Program-made: the position numbers and the translations under genes
Shown: positions 43,380 to 55,459 of the stretch, piece by piece
Layout: every line of letters begins with the position of its first letter
How positions within the stretch are numbered: the stretch's first letter is position 1
Notes under the pieces: model-generated
Databases searched by the model: none
What the model was told of the DNA's origin: nothing
The model's input: only the letters and a program-made list of their open reading frames with translations
NCBI GenBank assembly: GCA_021234155.1
Contig: JAJEKV010000010.1
Span: 4,500,871-4,564,870, forward strand
From: Isoetes taiwanensis
Taxonomy: Eukaryota > Streptophyta > Lycopodiopsida > Isoetales > Isoetaceae
DNA: 64,000 bases
Direction: 5' to 3'

Positions 43380-43758
43380 AGCTCGGCCGCTGACCTTAAT
43401 ATACATGCTTACTTATTTACTATAAAAATCAAGTGACACTAGAAGATTTGCCCATTCACTAATCGTTGAGGGCTTTTAACATGGTCAATACCTCATAAAT
43501 AAGAACTTTTCACTTTGGCAGTCAATAGAGTTAAGCCTAATTGTTACTTTTTCTTTCTTCTTCTTTTTCTTTTTAATGGAGAAAGGGAAGGAAACAATTA
43601 GGCTTAACTCTATTGACTGCCAAAGTGAAAAGTTCTTATTCATGAGGTATTGACCATGTTAAAAGCCCTCAACCATTAGTGAATGGGCAAATCTTCTAGT
43701 GTCACTTGATTTTTATATAAGTAAGCAAGTGTGTATATTAAGGCCCGCGGCCGAGCTC
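43380..43758. repeat. Large inverted repeat (arms about 165 bp, loop 47 bp)
   Basis: The left arm 43380-43545 is the reverse complement of the right arm 43593-43758, with only a few mismatches and a small indel. The loop 43546-43592 is pyrimidine-rich on its left half and purine-rich on its right. A transcript would fold into a near-perfect long hairpin. It may be a foldback element or a source of small RNAs; no coding content. Confidence 0.92.
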
Positions 43759-43759
43759 T

Positions 43760-45637
43760 TTATCCAAGCTCTTTACAACTGCTATCCATATAGGATCAAG
43801 TACCAAAATTACAATATGGAGGCACCTTCAAAAATCACCAGTAGCAGGACATATAAAATAGGGGAATACACAGGTCGACCAAAAATGTCCTGTCAATTCT
43901 CTCCTTCTTCGGCTTTATATAAATCTCTTCAGTTATTGTAGGTCCATAAGAAGAAAAAGATCAGGGTCCAGCTCGTCCTCCTTATCGTCTAAGCCTAAGT
44001 TCATCTCATATGCATAGCATCCTCTTGACCAAAACTTGAGAATTTGCATGTAATTTGTGATTTATTAAGTCAATTGCATTTGCAAGGCAAACCTCAAGTA
44101 ATATCCTATTGTTTAAATTTGGTTTTTCTGGGGTTCCAAAAACTTTTTGGAATTTTTTCTTAATTTGATTTCGTAAGGTTTGGAGGGTTTTGGTGGCCGA
44201 GAAAAGATTCAGGTTCACCAAAAATCGGGCATTTCGTTGTACTATGATTTCGAAATCGGCAATTTTGGGGTCGATGGGTTATCTCAGTTTTCGTGGATTC
44301 TTATCTGGGATAGCTGATCATCGGCATGCCTGCCACGGTTGCCGATGGAGTTGTGGAGATAAAACTATTAGTTATGGAGCATATGAGCATGGATTAAAAT
44401 TTTCAAGGTATTGTGGGCTACGTATTGTCCTCGATGCACTGTACAGACGGCACATGCAGTCCATGGAAATGGTGGTATGAGAAAGCATTTCATATGGTTT
44501 TAATGGTTTCGATTTTAGTCGGATATAGGAATTTTTCTTCAGTGAAGCTTCGATCCATGCAGCATCCCTCAGGACATGCACCACGGCATGGAGCCCAACG
44601 CTGTTATAGTTAGGGGTCGTGATATTATGTTCCTGTTTTTTATTCAAGGCCATAGCTTGCAGCAGGGGATGCATTCAAGCTGATAAAAATTGGGTTGCTA
44701 TGATTTGATATTTTAAGATTTTGTGGCTTTGGGTTATCCATCCCGGATTTCTAATCCTTCTTATTCTCTGCATGCATGCTTGCCACGGTTGCTCACAATA
44801 AGTACTTATAAATCATTCAGGATTTTGTCTGGTCGAAGGTTTGTGGTTTTCCGATTGCCGAGGCAGGTACAATATGTTGTCATATTTTTTGTGCAACTTA
44901 CTGTTCTTTTCTGAATATGGCAATTATACTGCCAGTTAACTGGATGGACTTCCATGGTTTATGTCAATATTATTGTAGAAGGTTGTGTGGCAACCTTCGC
45001 TGGCAAATTGGAGAACATGAAGCCTTGCTACAGCGTCAAAGATGGGTATTGCAGTTGTCAAAAACCATGCAATACAGGTTTGTCACTTTACAACTCTTTC
45101 AAGGTACCTTTGATCCTGGCAGGAGGTGATACAAAACAAAATGAGTCAATTGGGAGAGCCAGCACAACTAGGAGAACTTCAAGAGGTTAGCCTAGTCGTT
45201 AATAGCTTTGTAGCACTTTTGAATTTTGAAATATGTATATTTGGAAAGTTTGAAGGCCAACTTACTGGAACGATGTTGTTAATGAGAGCCCCCAAATCAA
45301 TATCAATAGATGCCTTAATGTAAAAGCCTGCAGCAAGGATGGCACAACCGCAAAGATCGAAACTTTGGCAGTAAGTAATAGCTGCTTAAGCATTACTCAA
45401 TATGCCTGCAAGGCCTCTCTTCATCTTTCTCTTTTTATAGATGTTGCTATGGAGCTGAGCACACCCTGAATCATTCCAATTCTTTGCAGCTGCCAGTTGA
45501 ATGCTTCTTTAGATTTAATTTCTATGTCTATGTTATCCACTTGATTAAACTGACCCCTAAGCGCGTATGTTCTAGAGTTCTTCTTTCCCAGGCCTATTAC
45601 CACTTCTTCCTTTAACACTTCCTACCATTCATCACAG
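43760..45637. other. Region upstream of the OSB gene
   Basis: Transit-peptide and first exons of the OSB gene are expected here but not identified. Frames at 44190-44480 and 44954-45190 are open without a known domain. Confidence 0.35.
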
Positions 45638-47230
45638 AGGAAATATGATTCTGGAAGCTGGGACAGCTATATGGTGGATTTGGAGCATGATTCTAGAAAG
45701 GCTCGGAAGCAGCAAGAGTTAGATGTTGAGGATGATGGCGAGTTTATGAGACCTTCTTTTGTAAACTGGACCAAAGAACTGGCTAATACTGTGTCTTTAA
45801 TTGGCATTGTCAAGGGTGATGTAGAGAAGAAATCCGCGAGCAATGGAAAGCCATATACCCGTTGCAGCTTATCCATTTGGAAGTCATCTAAGGTGCCTCC
45901 TAACAGGTTGGATTAACTTATTTCCAATTCTTAATGTCCTTTCACCTTTTTTTCTTTTATATTGTTGGAGTTGCAATATGATTTTTTAGGAGCAAATTGT
46001 CAATCATATTTCATAACTTTAGTTTTCTATCCTTTTAGCCCATAGTAGAGAACAATTTTGTAGAGTTGGTAAAGCAGGTAATATGTAGCTCTTTGGTTTC
46101 ATGTATGAGTACCAAGGATGATGCTAGAAGGCGTTTCTCTTTGATGCTATTAGACCAATTGGTTTTGGAATCCTCTTCTTTTAAAATGCTCATACGCACT
46201 GCACATCTCGCAGGTTCAACCTTATTTTCTGGTATGAGATAGCAGAAGTTGCAGCATGATATTTGAATGAAGGGGACAAAATCCATGTAACAGGACGCAT
46301 TAATATTGACACGTTTACTGACAAAAGCAATGTTGTTCAAACTTATGTGAAGGTCCGATTTCCAAAGCGGATTACTTTTTTTCTCTTACAATGGCTAAGT
46401 GAATCTGGTGAAGCGGATTTACCTTTTTTCTCTTACAATGGCTAAGTGAATCTGGTGAATCTTTGAGTATAAGGAAAAGGCCATTGAACATCTCCCCTTT
46501 AGTTTGTTAGTCTTTGTTGCTTCCTTGAAGGGCAATACCAAGGAAAGGAAAGCTAATGTGAATTTTTGGGGTGCAAAAAATGAAGGCAGAAAGATTAATG
46601 CATTTGTTCTACTACTTATTCCACAGGTCGCTGTTAATAATGTGCACTTTATCGAACCTGCAAAATCAGATGGGTTTATAGAAGACTTTGCTGATAAATC
46701 TGATGAGGAAACATACTCTCAGGCACTCGGCTTGAAAACGGCTTCTGAGAAGGGTCAAGATGCAGAATCACAAGAAACAAGTCACTCAAATTCAGCTGGT
46801 TTTCAAATAGGTGCTCGCAAACCGTGGGATTCACAGGCGACATCTTATGAAGGTAAAGAAATAGGACATTTGTTTCAAGTATTAAGTGTTTGATCCTATT
46901 ATTAACCTTATGAATCCGATGTTCTGTCTTGAAATTCTTATTTTTCAGATAGAAACTTAGAAACTGCTAAGCTTTGGCAGGCCTTTTTCTCCGATCCCTC
47001 TGCATGGTGGGACAATAGAGGGAAAAAAGTAGGTCTTTTTATTACATTTTGGTTTACTTGCTAGCATTTTTTTGCATGAAGTGACAAATGTACATTATTA
47101 CTTTCAGAAAACCATCAAAAGTCCAGATTTTAGGCATAGAACTACAACCGATGCGCTGTGGGTGGATTCAAAAGGTACACCTGATTGCGTAGCTCAGAAA
47201 CTGTCAAAGTTAGATTCACAGCGAAGCTAA
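45638..47230 (+). pseudogene. OSB: Organellar single-stranded DNA-binding protein (OSB) gene with an in-frame TGA
   Basis: Plant OSB proteins bind single-stranded DNA in mitochondria or plastids and restrain illegitimate recombination. Exons: 45638-45906 (RPSFVNWTKELANTVSLIGI, start of the OB fold), 46214-46352 (FNLIFWYEIAEVAA, stop, YLNEGDKIHVTGRINIDTF), 46627-46852 (VAVNNVHFIEP), 46949-47028 (LWQAFFSDPSAWWDNRGKK) and 47108-47230 (KSPDFRHRTTTDALWV). The last two form the OSB-specific PDF motif. All splice borders fit GT..AG and phases. A TGA at 46257-46259 breaks the OB fold where other family members have a His or similar residue. It may be a pseudogene, a recent mutation, a sequencing error or an edited/readthrough case. 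The 5' exon is not identified. Confidence 0.82.
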
Positions 47231-48929
47231 AGATAAGATAAGATAAACAAATATAAACAAATATAACAAATGAGTCACATTATTATTGAAGATTAAGAAT
47301 GGAAGCCACAACGTTTTGTAATGGGGGAAGCTAAAACATTTTGTAGCAGCGAAGCTGGAGCGTTTTGTAGATGAACAAGGGTTCCAAGCTTACTTTTTCT
47401 CCTCTACTGGATTATTTGTCAATCATTGAGTTTAAAAATGGAAATTCATAATGGAAGCTGATGTAAATAAATTATCTTTGAGATAGAGCCTTTTTTGTAC
47501 GTTTTATTATTCATAACCTTAAAAAGCAAAGATGACATTTTGCCTAACAAATTGGTTCCTTCAGTTTCGTTGTTACATGTTATGCTAATTGTGCTTGCGT
47601 TTTAAGCATTTGCAGGCAACTATATCTTATGTGCTCCCTAATCTATGCAGGAGTCTACAGCTGTAGCTTGGTACATATAGGCCTTTGACTATATGGTAGG
47701 TCTCCACGTATTTCATGCGCGAGTTTGCATTTTTTCAACTATAGAGCACCTGTGCACAGCCATTGCATTCTTTTGTCTAGATTTTTTATCAGTGATTTCT
47801 AATATCATAATTTGACCATGACATGCTCTATAGCTCTTGAAGCAAGAGAAATGTATCGTAAAAAGCATGTGTTCTTATTTGAGGTAAAGTATGAGTATGT
47901 TATTTGTAGTAAAGTCTCTTGGAATACAATGTCCTAAAAAATATAACGATTTGTGAAACTCCTATTATTTAAGAATCAAGTTGTTTTGCCATTTTATTAA
48001 GCTTATACAACAAAACTAGCACTCTGCTTACCAACAAGAAATAATATTGTCCATCAAACTTATCTATTTCCGTTCTTACAGCATGTTTGTCATCGACCTT
48101 AACATCTACCATCCCTCTCAACACAATTACCAGCTATTGCTTCGAACATTTCAAGAATTGGTGCTTTTGTTCTTTCATAGTCACATAAACAGGTTCTAAA
48201 ACATATATTGTAAGCAATTATTATGTTCAAACTTCAACTTCTAATTGAATTGCAAATGGCCCAAAACCACTTGATTGATTAACCCATTTTTTATAATACA
48301 CAAAATACTTATCATAAATCGACAACATCCTACACAATCTCATTTCCAAGGCATACAAATCCAATTTATCTAATTATATGAAAACTCTCATGACCATATT
48401 ATAAGCTTTTACTCATGCCATGACTTCCAATTTTCTTCTTTAGATAAATGGTTGTTAAAATGTTGTTAAACAGTTAAGTAGTTCAATCATTTTAGGATAT
48501 CTCGAATGAGGTTTCATGTATAGAAAAGAAGTACATCCTTGCGAGATTCGAGATTGGAATTGCATCGGCTGCCAAATCTTTGCATACCTATGTTGTAGTG
48601 CACCTTAAACTCTACAAATGCCAATTCACTCATGGCATCCTTATGACACTATTCTAAAGCCTACTAATGCAAAACCATTCTACAATCCACATTTGCTAAA
48701 GCCCGGCAACGCCGGCACCATAACTAGTTATGCTTAATACTGAATTTTCTATTCATTATCAACCTGATCTTTCCATCTTTGCCCTTTAGTTGCCTTTGCA
48801 AGGCCAATCTCGATATAATATTATACCATACTGCATTTTGTTTCATTGACAACATGATATTTTTGAATTGCCCAAAGGGCAAATCTCTGTTTCTTTATAG
48901 AGCGAATTCTGGTCTAAGATTTTGTGGAT
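47231..48929. other. AT-rich spacer after OSB
   Basis: Starts with an AGATAAGATAAGATAAACAA run directly after the OSB stop codon, then two AACGTTTTGTA/AGCGTTTTGTAG-like phrases. No gene recognised in the rest. Confidence 0.4.
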
Positions 48930-49650
48930 CTGAGGTGTCAAAAAGTACTTCGTTGTTCCTTTTGTTACTTTAAGGAGCCACGCAAAATGGAAAAGATGGA
49001 TTTTTTTACTATCTGCAGCTTAAGGGAGGCTTGGATTTGCTCCTCCAAAATTGTCTTTGCAAAAGATTAAGGATTTAAAAGTGCAACATATAGCCAAATA
49101 AGTACAAACCTTCTGACATTGCAATTTCCTATTGAACATCTGCAGATTGACGAGAATACACAAGACAAGAATTACATAATGCTTTCACTCTGGTCTTTAG
49201 ATTCTGATAAACCCCCGTGTTCTCTTATAGTTTCCCATCTACAACTCTACTGGCAAGTTTACACCTTTTTGCGACTAATTATCCTCTTACACAACCTTCA
49301 AAGTTTCTAGAGCTTTTTACTTCAATGAAAAGGAATAAGCTGGAAAATATTGGGGTGCAAATTAGAGGATACGGATGGTATTGAAAGGGCATTAGAAAAT
49401 GTAGGCACAATACTTTGTGCAGCAGGGCAAGTGAGAAAGAGGTGTTCGATGTGACAAAACCATTTTACATTTAATATATATAGAAACCAAAAACTCCAGA
49501 TTGTGTATTTTGTAGAAGTTTGAATTTGAATAATGCAAAGATCTTCCTATGGCGCTATGTAATAGCAATCCAATAGCCAACAGGAATGCAACCCAAAGAT
49601 GCTTCAATATAAAAAATCTAGTGGGTCAATGGGTATTGTTTAGATCTATT
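48930..49650 (+). repeat. Segmental duplication, copy B (unoccupied LINE site)
   Basis: The left part (GTTGTTCCTTTTGTTACTTT then AAGGAGCCACGCAAAATGG) matches both flanks of the insertion at 40341-41625, so it preserves the empty site. It continues parallel to 41630-42130. It also has a 200-bp stretch at about 49365-49555 not present in copy A, either inserted here or deleted there. Confidence 0.88.
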
Positions 49651-49654
49651 CTAT

Positions 49655-49906
49655 TGTATTAGATTGTCTAATCTTCTTAATCTAATCTAAAAGAAATAGT
49701 GTCCATGAGTTTGTCTTCCATGCCCCGTTGTATTCCACGCCCCATCGACGGTGAAGATGGTGCCACGTGGCACAATCTCGGCCCTCTATATCCCCCCAAT
49801 CTTATTTGGGGCCTTGCAAACTTTTATGTTATGTGAGGGATTCAAACCTTGGTCATTGCCCCCCCCCCAAAAAAAAAAAAAAAAAAACTACTACTAGACC
49901 AAGCAT
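49655..49906 (-). mobile_element. tRNA-derived SINE, minus strand
   Basis: On the minus strand the element begins near 49906 with GCTTGGTCTAGTAGTAG (polymerase III A-box-like), then a T run and G run, then CCAAGGTTTGAATCCCTC (B-box-like; canonical GGTTCGAATCC). A 170-bp body follows (GTGCCACGTGGCACCATC near 49760), and a tail of TTAGATT-type repeats at 49663-49690. The A-box to B-box spacing is enlarged by the homopolymers. Tail and boxes together fit a plant tRNA-derived SINE. Confidence 0.75.
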
Positions 49907-50019
49907 TGGTTTATTAAAATACTTAGAAGTTCACATATAGTTAAGAGTGAGGACTAATTAATTCAAGATTGTTTTAAGATGTTCTAGAATAATCTTCTAC
50001 ATTGTTCTGGAATCTAAAC

Positions 50020-50410
50020 ATAGAAAGTTTTTTTGAAACTTTGCAAGAAGCCAAAGTAGAATGTTCTAAGTAGAATGTTCTAGATACTCAGTGTAAGCAC
50101 CTCAGTCTAAAAATGGTAAGTTTTTTTGAAGCTTTGCAAGGAGCCAAAATATAATGTTCTGGAATGTTCTAGATGCTGATCAGGGTAAGCACCTCAGTCT
50201 AAAAATAGAATATTTTCTAAAACTTCTCATACAATCAAAATAGAATGTTTCGGAATGTTCCAGATGCTCATGGATAGGCACCTCAGTCCAAAAATAGAAT
50301 TTTTTTTTGTAACTTTGCAACGAGCTAAAGTAAAATGTTCTGGATTGTTATAGATACTCAGGGTAAGCACCTTGCTAAAATTGGAAAGTTTTTTTGAAAC
50401 TTTGCAAATA
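50020..50410 (+). repeat. Tandem repeat of about 108 bp, four units
   Basis: Each unit has AAGTTTTTTTGAAACTTTGC, AGAATGTTCTAGAT and AAGCACCTCAGTCTAAAAAT. Units are 80-90% alike. Imperfect GAA-TTC inverted motifs (GGAATGTTCTAGA) resemble heat-shock elements, but there is no adjacent gene. Confidence 0.85.
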
Positions 50411-52590
50411 GACCATATTTGATATTTGCTTTCAGCTTTTTAAATCTTCTATGGACCCCTTAGGGAAAAACTCTGAAATACCCTTATGTTTTGCTAAAAT
50501 TAACAAAACGCCCCTAGTTTTGGGGGTATTTTTATAGAAATGATCATAACTTTTTTGTGATGATCCAAATAGAATGAGTCTTTCAGATATATTGTAGAAG
50601 AGGTTGAGATCTTTCCATGAAAGTTAACATCTCCTAAATCGGATTCCAAAATCTCAAGTTATGGTCTCGTAAATCCCTCTGAAATTTCGAGTAGCGGAGG
50701 ATGCAAAGAAGCATGCACAGGTCGACAAAGAAGCAGAGCATGCAAAGAAGCATGCATGCAAAGAAACGGAGCATGCAAAGAAGCATGCGGAAGGGAAAAC
50801 AGGGAAAGACGAATTCGAGAAAATATAACGGTGGAACAAGCAGGGATTGACGGCAACGGATGTGTTTAAGAGGAAGACGTTTGATGCCAGGAAGCAAGCA
50901 CCAGTACAAATGTGGGATACAATGGGGAAAAACATGAAAAAGCATGAAAAAAACAGGCCTACAAGCAGTCAGGACATAGCTATATTACAATTACAGAGAA
51001 AGAAAGAGATGATGATGTGATCAAAGCATATGAGATAACGAAAATTTTGATTTGGGTTTAGATTCACAGTGATAAACCTGGTGTCAAATCCAGAGAAAAA
51101 CATACAACCCTAATTGAACAACAGGATAAAGAATGAAAAGCCCTACAATAACGAATATGAAGATGCTATGGTGATGCAATCAAAATAGCTATAGAACAAG
51201 AAGCAGCAAGTGATGCTTGATACAATCGACGAAAGCAGCAGGCCACAATTGCCAACCAAAGATTTCTCATGCGAGATAAAAAACATGTTAGAGATAGAAA
51301 AAAATTAAGAAGCATTGCTGAACACCCAGAGAACAGAATGAACTCAAAAGATTAGGTGCTACCACCACACCAAGAGAAGCATCGAGCGCCATAACGAGGA
51401 AACCATACAACGTAACTAACATGGCAAATCTCCAATGAACAAGAGGAATGAAAGTGCAACTAAGACCCAAAAAACTGATGTGAGAAGACGCCGATAATGG
51501 AAAAAGAGCCCAAACACGTATATATAGCCTTGTCTCTCCCTAAAATGGCGATCCGACGGTGTCGAATCGCATGCATTAATGCTTGAGTAGATGACTAAGA
51601 TTGTAAAAAACTCTAACTAATCTTTAAAACGCTGCATGTGTTTGTCTATGGAGTTTGAAATTTCTTCAAAATGGATCTGCTTCTTAGCTTTTATCATTTT
51701 CTATGTTGGCATATAAATTATCTCTTTCCATATGGATCTGCTTATCTTCTTTCAATTTCTCTGCTTTCACACAAAAAAGCGTAGATCAACTCTTGTATCT
51801 TTTCCTTGCTTTCACATTAAAGCATAATTTATGCTTCTATCAATCTAGATGATTCTCTTTTCCTTGGATCTCCCTGGATTCAACATGGTGGAAGCGGAGG
51901 AATTCGGCATTCTGGGGTTTTAGCAAGTAGTTGGGGGCACAAGATGCAGAACAGAGTTGTAATCTGCAGACGACATTAGTCTTGCGGCTTATGGATGAAG
52001 CCAAACTCACTAAAGAACCACCATTACTAGGACCCGATATTGTTCCTCCAACACAGGAATTTATTGCTAGAATTGCCTACCGAAAGCATCTTTGGCCCTA
52101 CATATCCGGCTACAGATGCTAAGATCGACTCTGTTCTTTCGCCCTATTTTTGACCGGATGATAAAAAGGCCCTATTTTTCTTCAAGTCTTATGTTCTATT
52201 TTTATCTCCATGTTTATGATCTCGCCTCTTATCCAAAGATTTTTATCATTCTATAGGTTTCTGCCATCGGAGATCCACCATTTTTTCAGAATCCTTTTTT
52301 TCTTCTAGAATCTACCACTTTCAGCTTTCTTCCAAGAACCCACCGCTTTCAGCTTTTTAAATCTTCTAGGATCTGCCTACGAGTTCTTAAACATGTCCTA
52401 AGGTTGCACTAGGTTTTTATTTAAACCTCTTGTTATGCCTTATATTCTATTCTATTCTTATTGTCAGTTGCCACAATGCACTTGGCAATTTAGGCTAGGT
52501 AATATACAACCATGCTGGAACCCCTTCATTTGAGGCCTCGACAGTTTCATAGCTTTAAAGTTTGCCAAGCACACTTACCGAACACACTTT
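50411..52590. other. Unassigned region
   Basis: A cluster of GCATGCAAAGAAGCATGC palindromes at 50695-50790 gives rise to Cys/His/Ala-rich minus-strand ORFs that are repeat artefacts. The frame 51931-52122 (LLGPDIVPPTQEFIARIAYR) is unassigned. Confidence 0.4.
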
Positions 52591-52599
52591 TCTTGAGTT

Positions 52600-53115
52600 C
52601 TATTCACTTGTTGGCATCAAATTGAGAAATTTCTAACATAATGAGTAGTTGCACAAGTTGTTTCGGATATAATTGTTGGGTTCAATTTTATCCTTTGCTT
52701 GTGGGTGACAAAGTTGCTAAGAATATATGGGTCGTTGCTAAGTTGGTATTTATTATGGTCTCATGGCTCCCTATAGCGTGATTTTTTTGTTTCACTTGTT
52801 TCAGATCTCTTTATAGCATACAAATTCACTTGTTTGGGGTCGATTGAAATTTGCTAGTTACATAATGAGTAGTTGCACAAAATGTTTTCGAATTCAATTG
52901 TTTGGAGTCAATTTCATCATAATTGCACAAAATGTTTTCGAATTCAGTTGTTTGGAGTCAATTTCATCCTTTGTTGTGGATTACATAAAGTGCTAATTTC
53001 ATTTTGGTCTTGTGTCTTTCATGTTAAAACAATTTGGAGGCCATTTAAGTGGATGTTGCATCAAAACTTTTTACGGATGCAGTTGTTTGGTGTCATTTTT
53101 TGTGGATTTCAAAGT
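52600..53115 (+). repeat. Degenerate tandem repeat, unit 55 bp or multiples
   Basis: The phrase TTGCACAAAATGTTTTCGAA followed by TTGTTTGGAGTCAATTTCAT occurs twice in immediate succession at 52870-52980 and in weaker form before and after. Non-coding. Confidence 0.8.
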
Positions 53116-53394
53116 TACATATAAGTCATTGCAACAAACGTTGGCATTCTCTTTTTAAATATTATCTGGGGTGGTTAGACGTATGTTGAACCTTTGTATG
53201 TTTGATCTTTTTTAAATTGGGCCTTCCCTTTGTAAAGACCTAGGTTTTAATTCTCATACTGGCTGAAAGATCACTTTTATTCTTTTTTGCTTTTGTCTGA
53301 AACACGTTTCTGTCCCTTTCTAAGTCGTCTTTCATCGATTCATAAAATGTTTTCATCAATTTGGCTAGATCTCTCTATCCGTTTTTGCGTCGTC
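53116..53394. other. Spacer before the GTT-flanked retrosequence
   Basis: AT-rich, no gene recognised. Confidence 0.4.
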
Positions 53395-54960
53395 GTTGTT
53401 GTTGTTGTTGTTGTTTTTTTTTTTTTTTTTTGAAAGTAAGAAGTTTTGTATTGATCAGATAGGAAAATATTACAATACAAAGATCCCTTATGGATCAGAT
53501 ATAATTTAAGCACAAATGATCCCATACGGATCCGAAATCACATCTGCAGCTATAGTATATATAAGCCTTTTCTCAATCTCTTCTTCCGTTTAACTAGTAC
53601 ATCAGCAAAACAGAATACTACAGGAGCAAAATACTTATTTTCCACAAGCTACAGATAAATCTTGAATGCTCTAAACAACCTTCTGCAAAAGTAGAGATGA
53701 AGAGAAGAAGAGACATAGAGTAATCTGAGCAATCTCTCACTAGCGCTTCGAGAGAAGCCACATATGCTTCAATCTATAATCAATTATGCAGTTGAATACC
53801 AAAAACATTAAAGGAAGGCCATTTGCATTGTCGGGATGTGCGGTCGACCAACTACGAAATAAGACACACAGCCCAGCCGCCAAAGCTCTCCTCCAAAGCC
53901 TGGTTCATAATATCTGGTCTTGATATGGGAGCCTCGTCCTGGTCACAATCAAATCCCTACCTCGGCAATCTCAAATAATCTGTCATCTTGTTTCAAATCC
54001 ATAAAATAATGATCAATGAACTTACTCTGCCTTCTTCCAAGAAAACATCCCTAAATCTTTCCGCTAGCAAGAAAGAGCAGAAGGAGGGGGAAAAAGCTTC
54101 GTGATCAGATGACCCATCTTAAAATTAGATTGCCTGGAAGAAATATAAACCTGAAACTGCTTTCTTTATGCACATGCTATAATTTTGCCCCACCTTATAG
54201 GCTCTGCGCCCTTTCGGTGTGCCTTACCTGAGATTTATTGGAGAGGGTGAAAGCATGCTATGGTGTACCACTTTTGGAACCCTCAAAAGTACCTACACTG
54301 GGTACTTTAAAAACTGGTATTTTATGTTTTTTCTTCCCATTAATAACAACTCAAAAAATTTTAATTGAAGGTCAATAACATGTCAATCTATAGTATTAGA
54401 GGGTAACAATACTATTAGAGACTAAAATGAATGAATCAACCTCAAACTTATTGTTTATTGAGACATTTATACAAGTTCCCAGTACCCAGTGCTGAGTACT
54501 TTTCTGGGTAGTTTCGCACTCCCTAAAAAGAACTTTAGATGGTACACCCTAGCATGCATTCACCCGAGAAGAATCCATAGACTACTAGACTGGCCCAAGA
54601 AACAGAGAATCTAGGCTGCTAGAAATCTACAGTTTTTGCTTCATCAAATCCGTAGCGAAAACCATCAAGCCTCTTAGAAACTTGAGAGCAAAAAACCATG
54701 TTAGTGGCTTACCAGCAAGACCATAAAAGACTGCCTTACAAACAGTTCCAAAACTGATTTCCGGACATTCTTTGGAGGGCAAAATCTGCTGAATCCAGAA
54801 GCAAAACCCCTATTAGCATCTGGAGCAAGGAAAAAGATCAAGAAATGCTGCAACAGTGCCGGAAAAAGAGAGGGGAGGAAGGACGGATCTCCCTCTATGC
54901 CACCGCCCTAGCCGCAGGCGCCAAGAAAGCCGTTCCAAGAACCCATCTACTCCCAAAACC
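53395..54960 (-). mobile_element. Poly(A)-ended retrosequence inserted in a GTT microsatellite
   Basis: The plus strand reads (GTT)7, a run of about 19 T (53413-53431), GAAAGTAAGAAGTTTTGTAT, then 1.5 kb, ending at AAAACC immediately before the long GTT array at 54961. On the minus strand this is a sequence ending in ATACAAAACTTCTTACTTTC plus poly(A), an end common in plant poly(A)-type LINEs. GTT repeats on both sides fit a target duplication in a microsatellite. No ORF of note; the 5' part (near 54900) has GC-rich coding-like composition. Confidence 0.65.
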
Positions 54961-55159
<199 letters not shown>

Positions 55160-55459
55160 GTTTGTTCATCTGTGTTGGTCTTTGAGGTATCTTTTGGACC
55201 CTTCCATGCAAAGTGGATATTTATGCTTTAGCAACAAGATCTCAAGTTATTCATGTTGAGATGCTTTTGGTAGTTCGTTGGCTTCTTTTCTTTCTTTAGG
55301 CACCTCTCTCTAAAGATTTGGCTTCGAGGACGCGAGTCTGCAAAGCACCAGCTGTTACTAGATCAGATGACATTACTTCTCAATTTGCGCAAATTCAAGT
55401 GGTTTGCAAATATCATTGGACATTGTTGCTCGGCTTCAACGCTATTGGCAAATTTATTC

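Noticed and set aside
44190-44480. 96-codon ORF as a gene
   Set aside because: No recognised domain, no splice or promoter support, and the frame is not continued on either side.
50020-50410. Heat-shock promoter
   Set aside because: GAA..TTC-like motifs recur because the unit is tandemly repeated; no gene start follows.
50690-50945. Cys-rich secreted-peptide-like minus-strand ORFs
   Set aside because: Their repeats come from GCATGCAAAGAAGCATGC palindromes, and all three frames are similarly biased.
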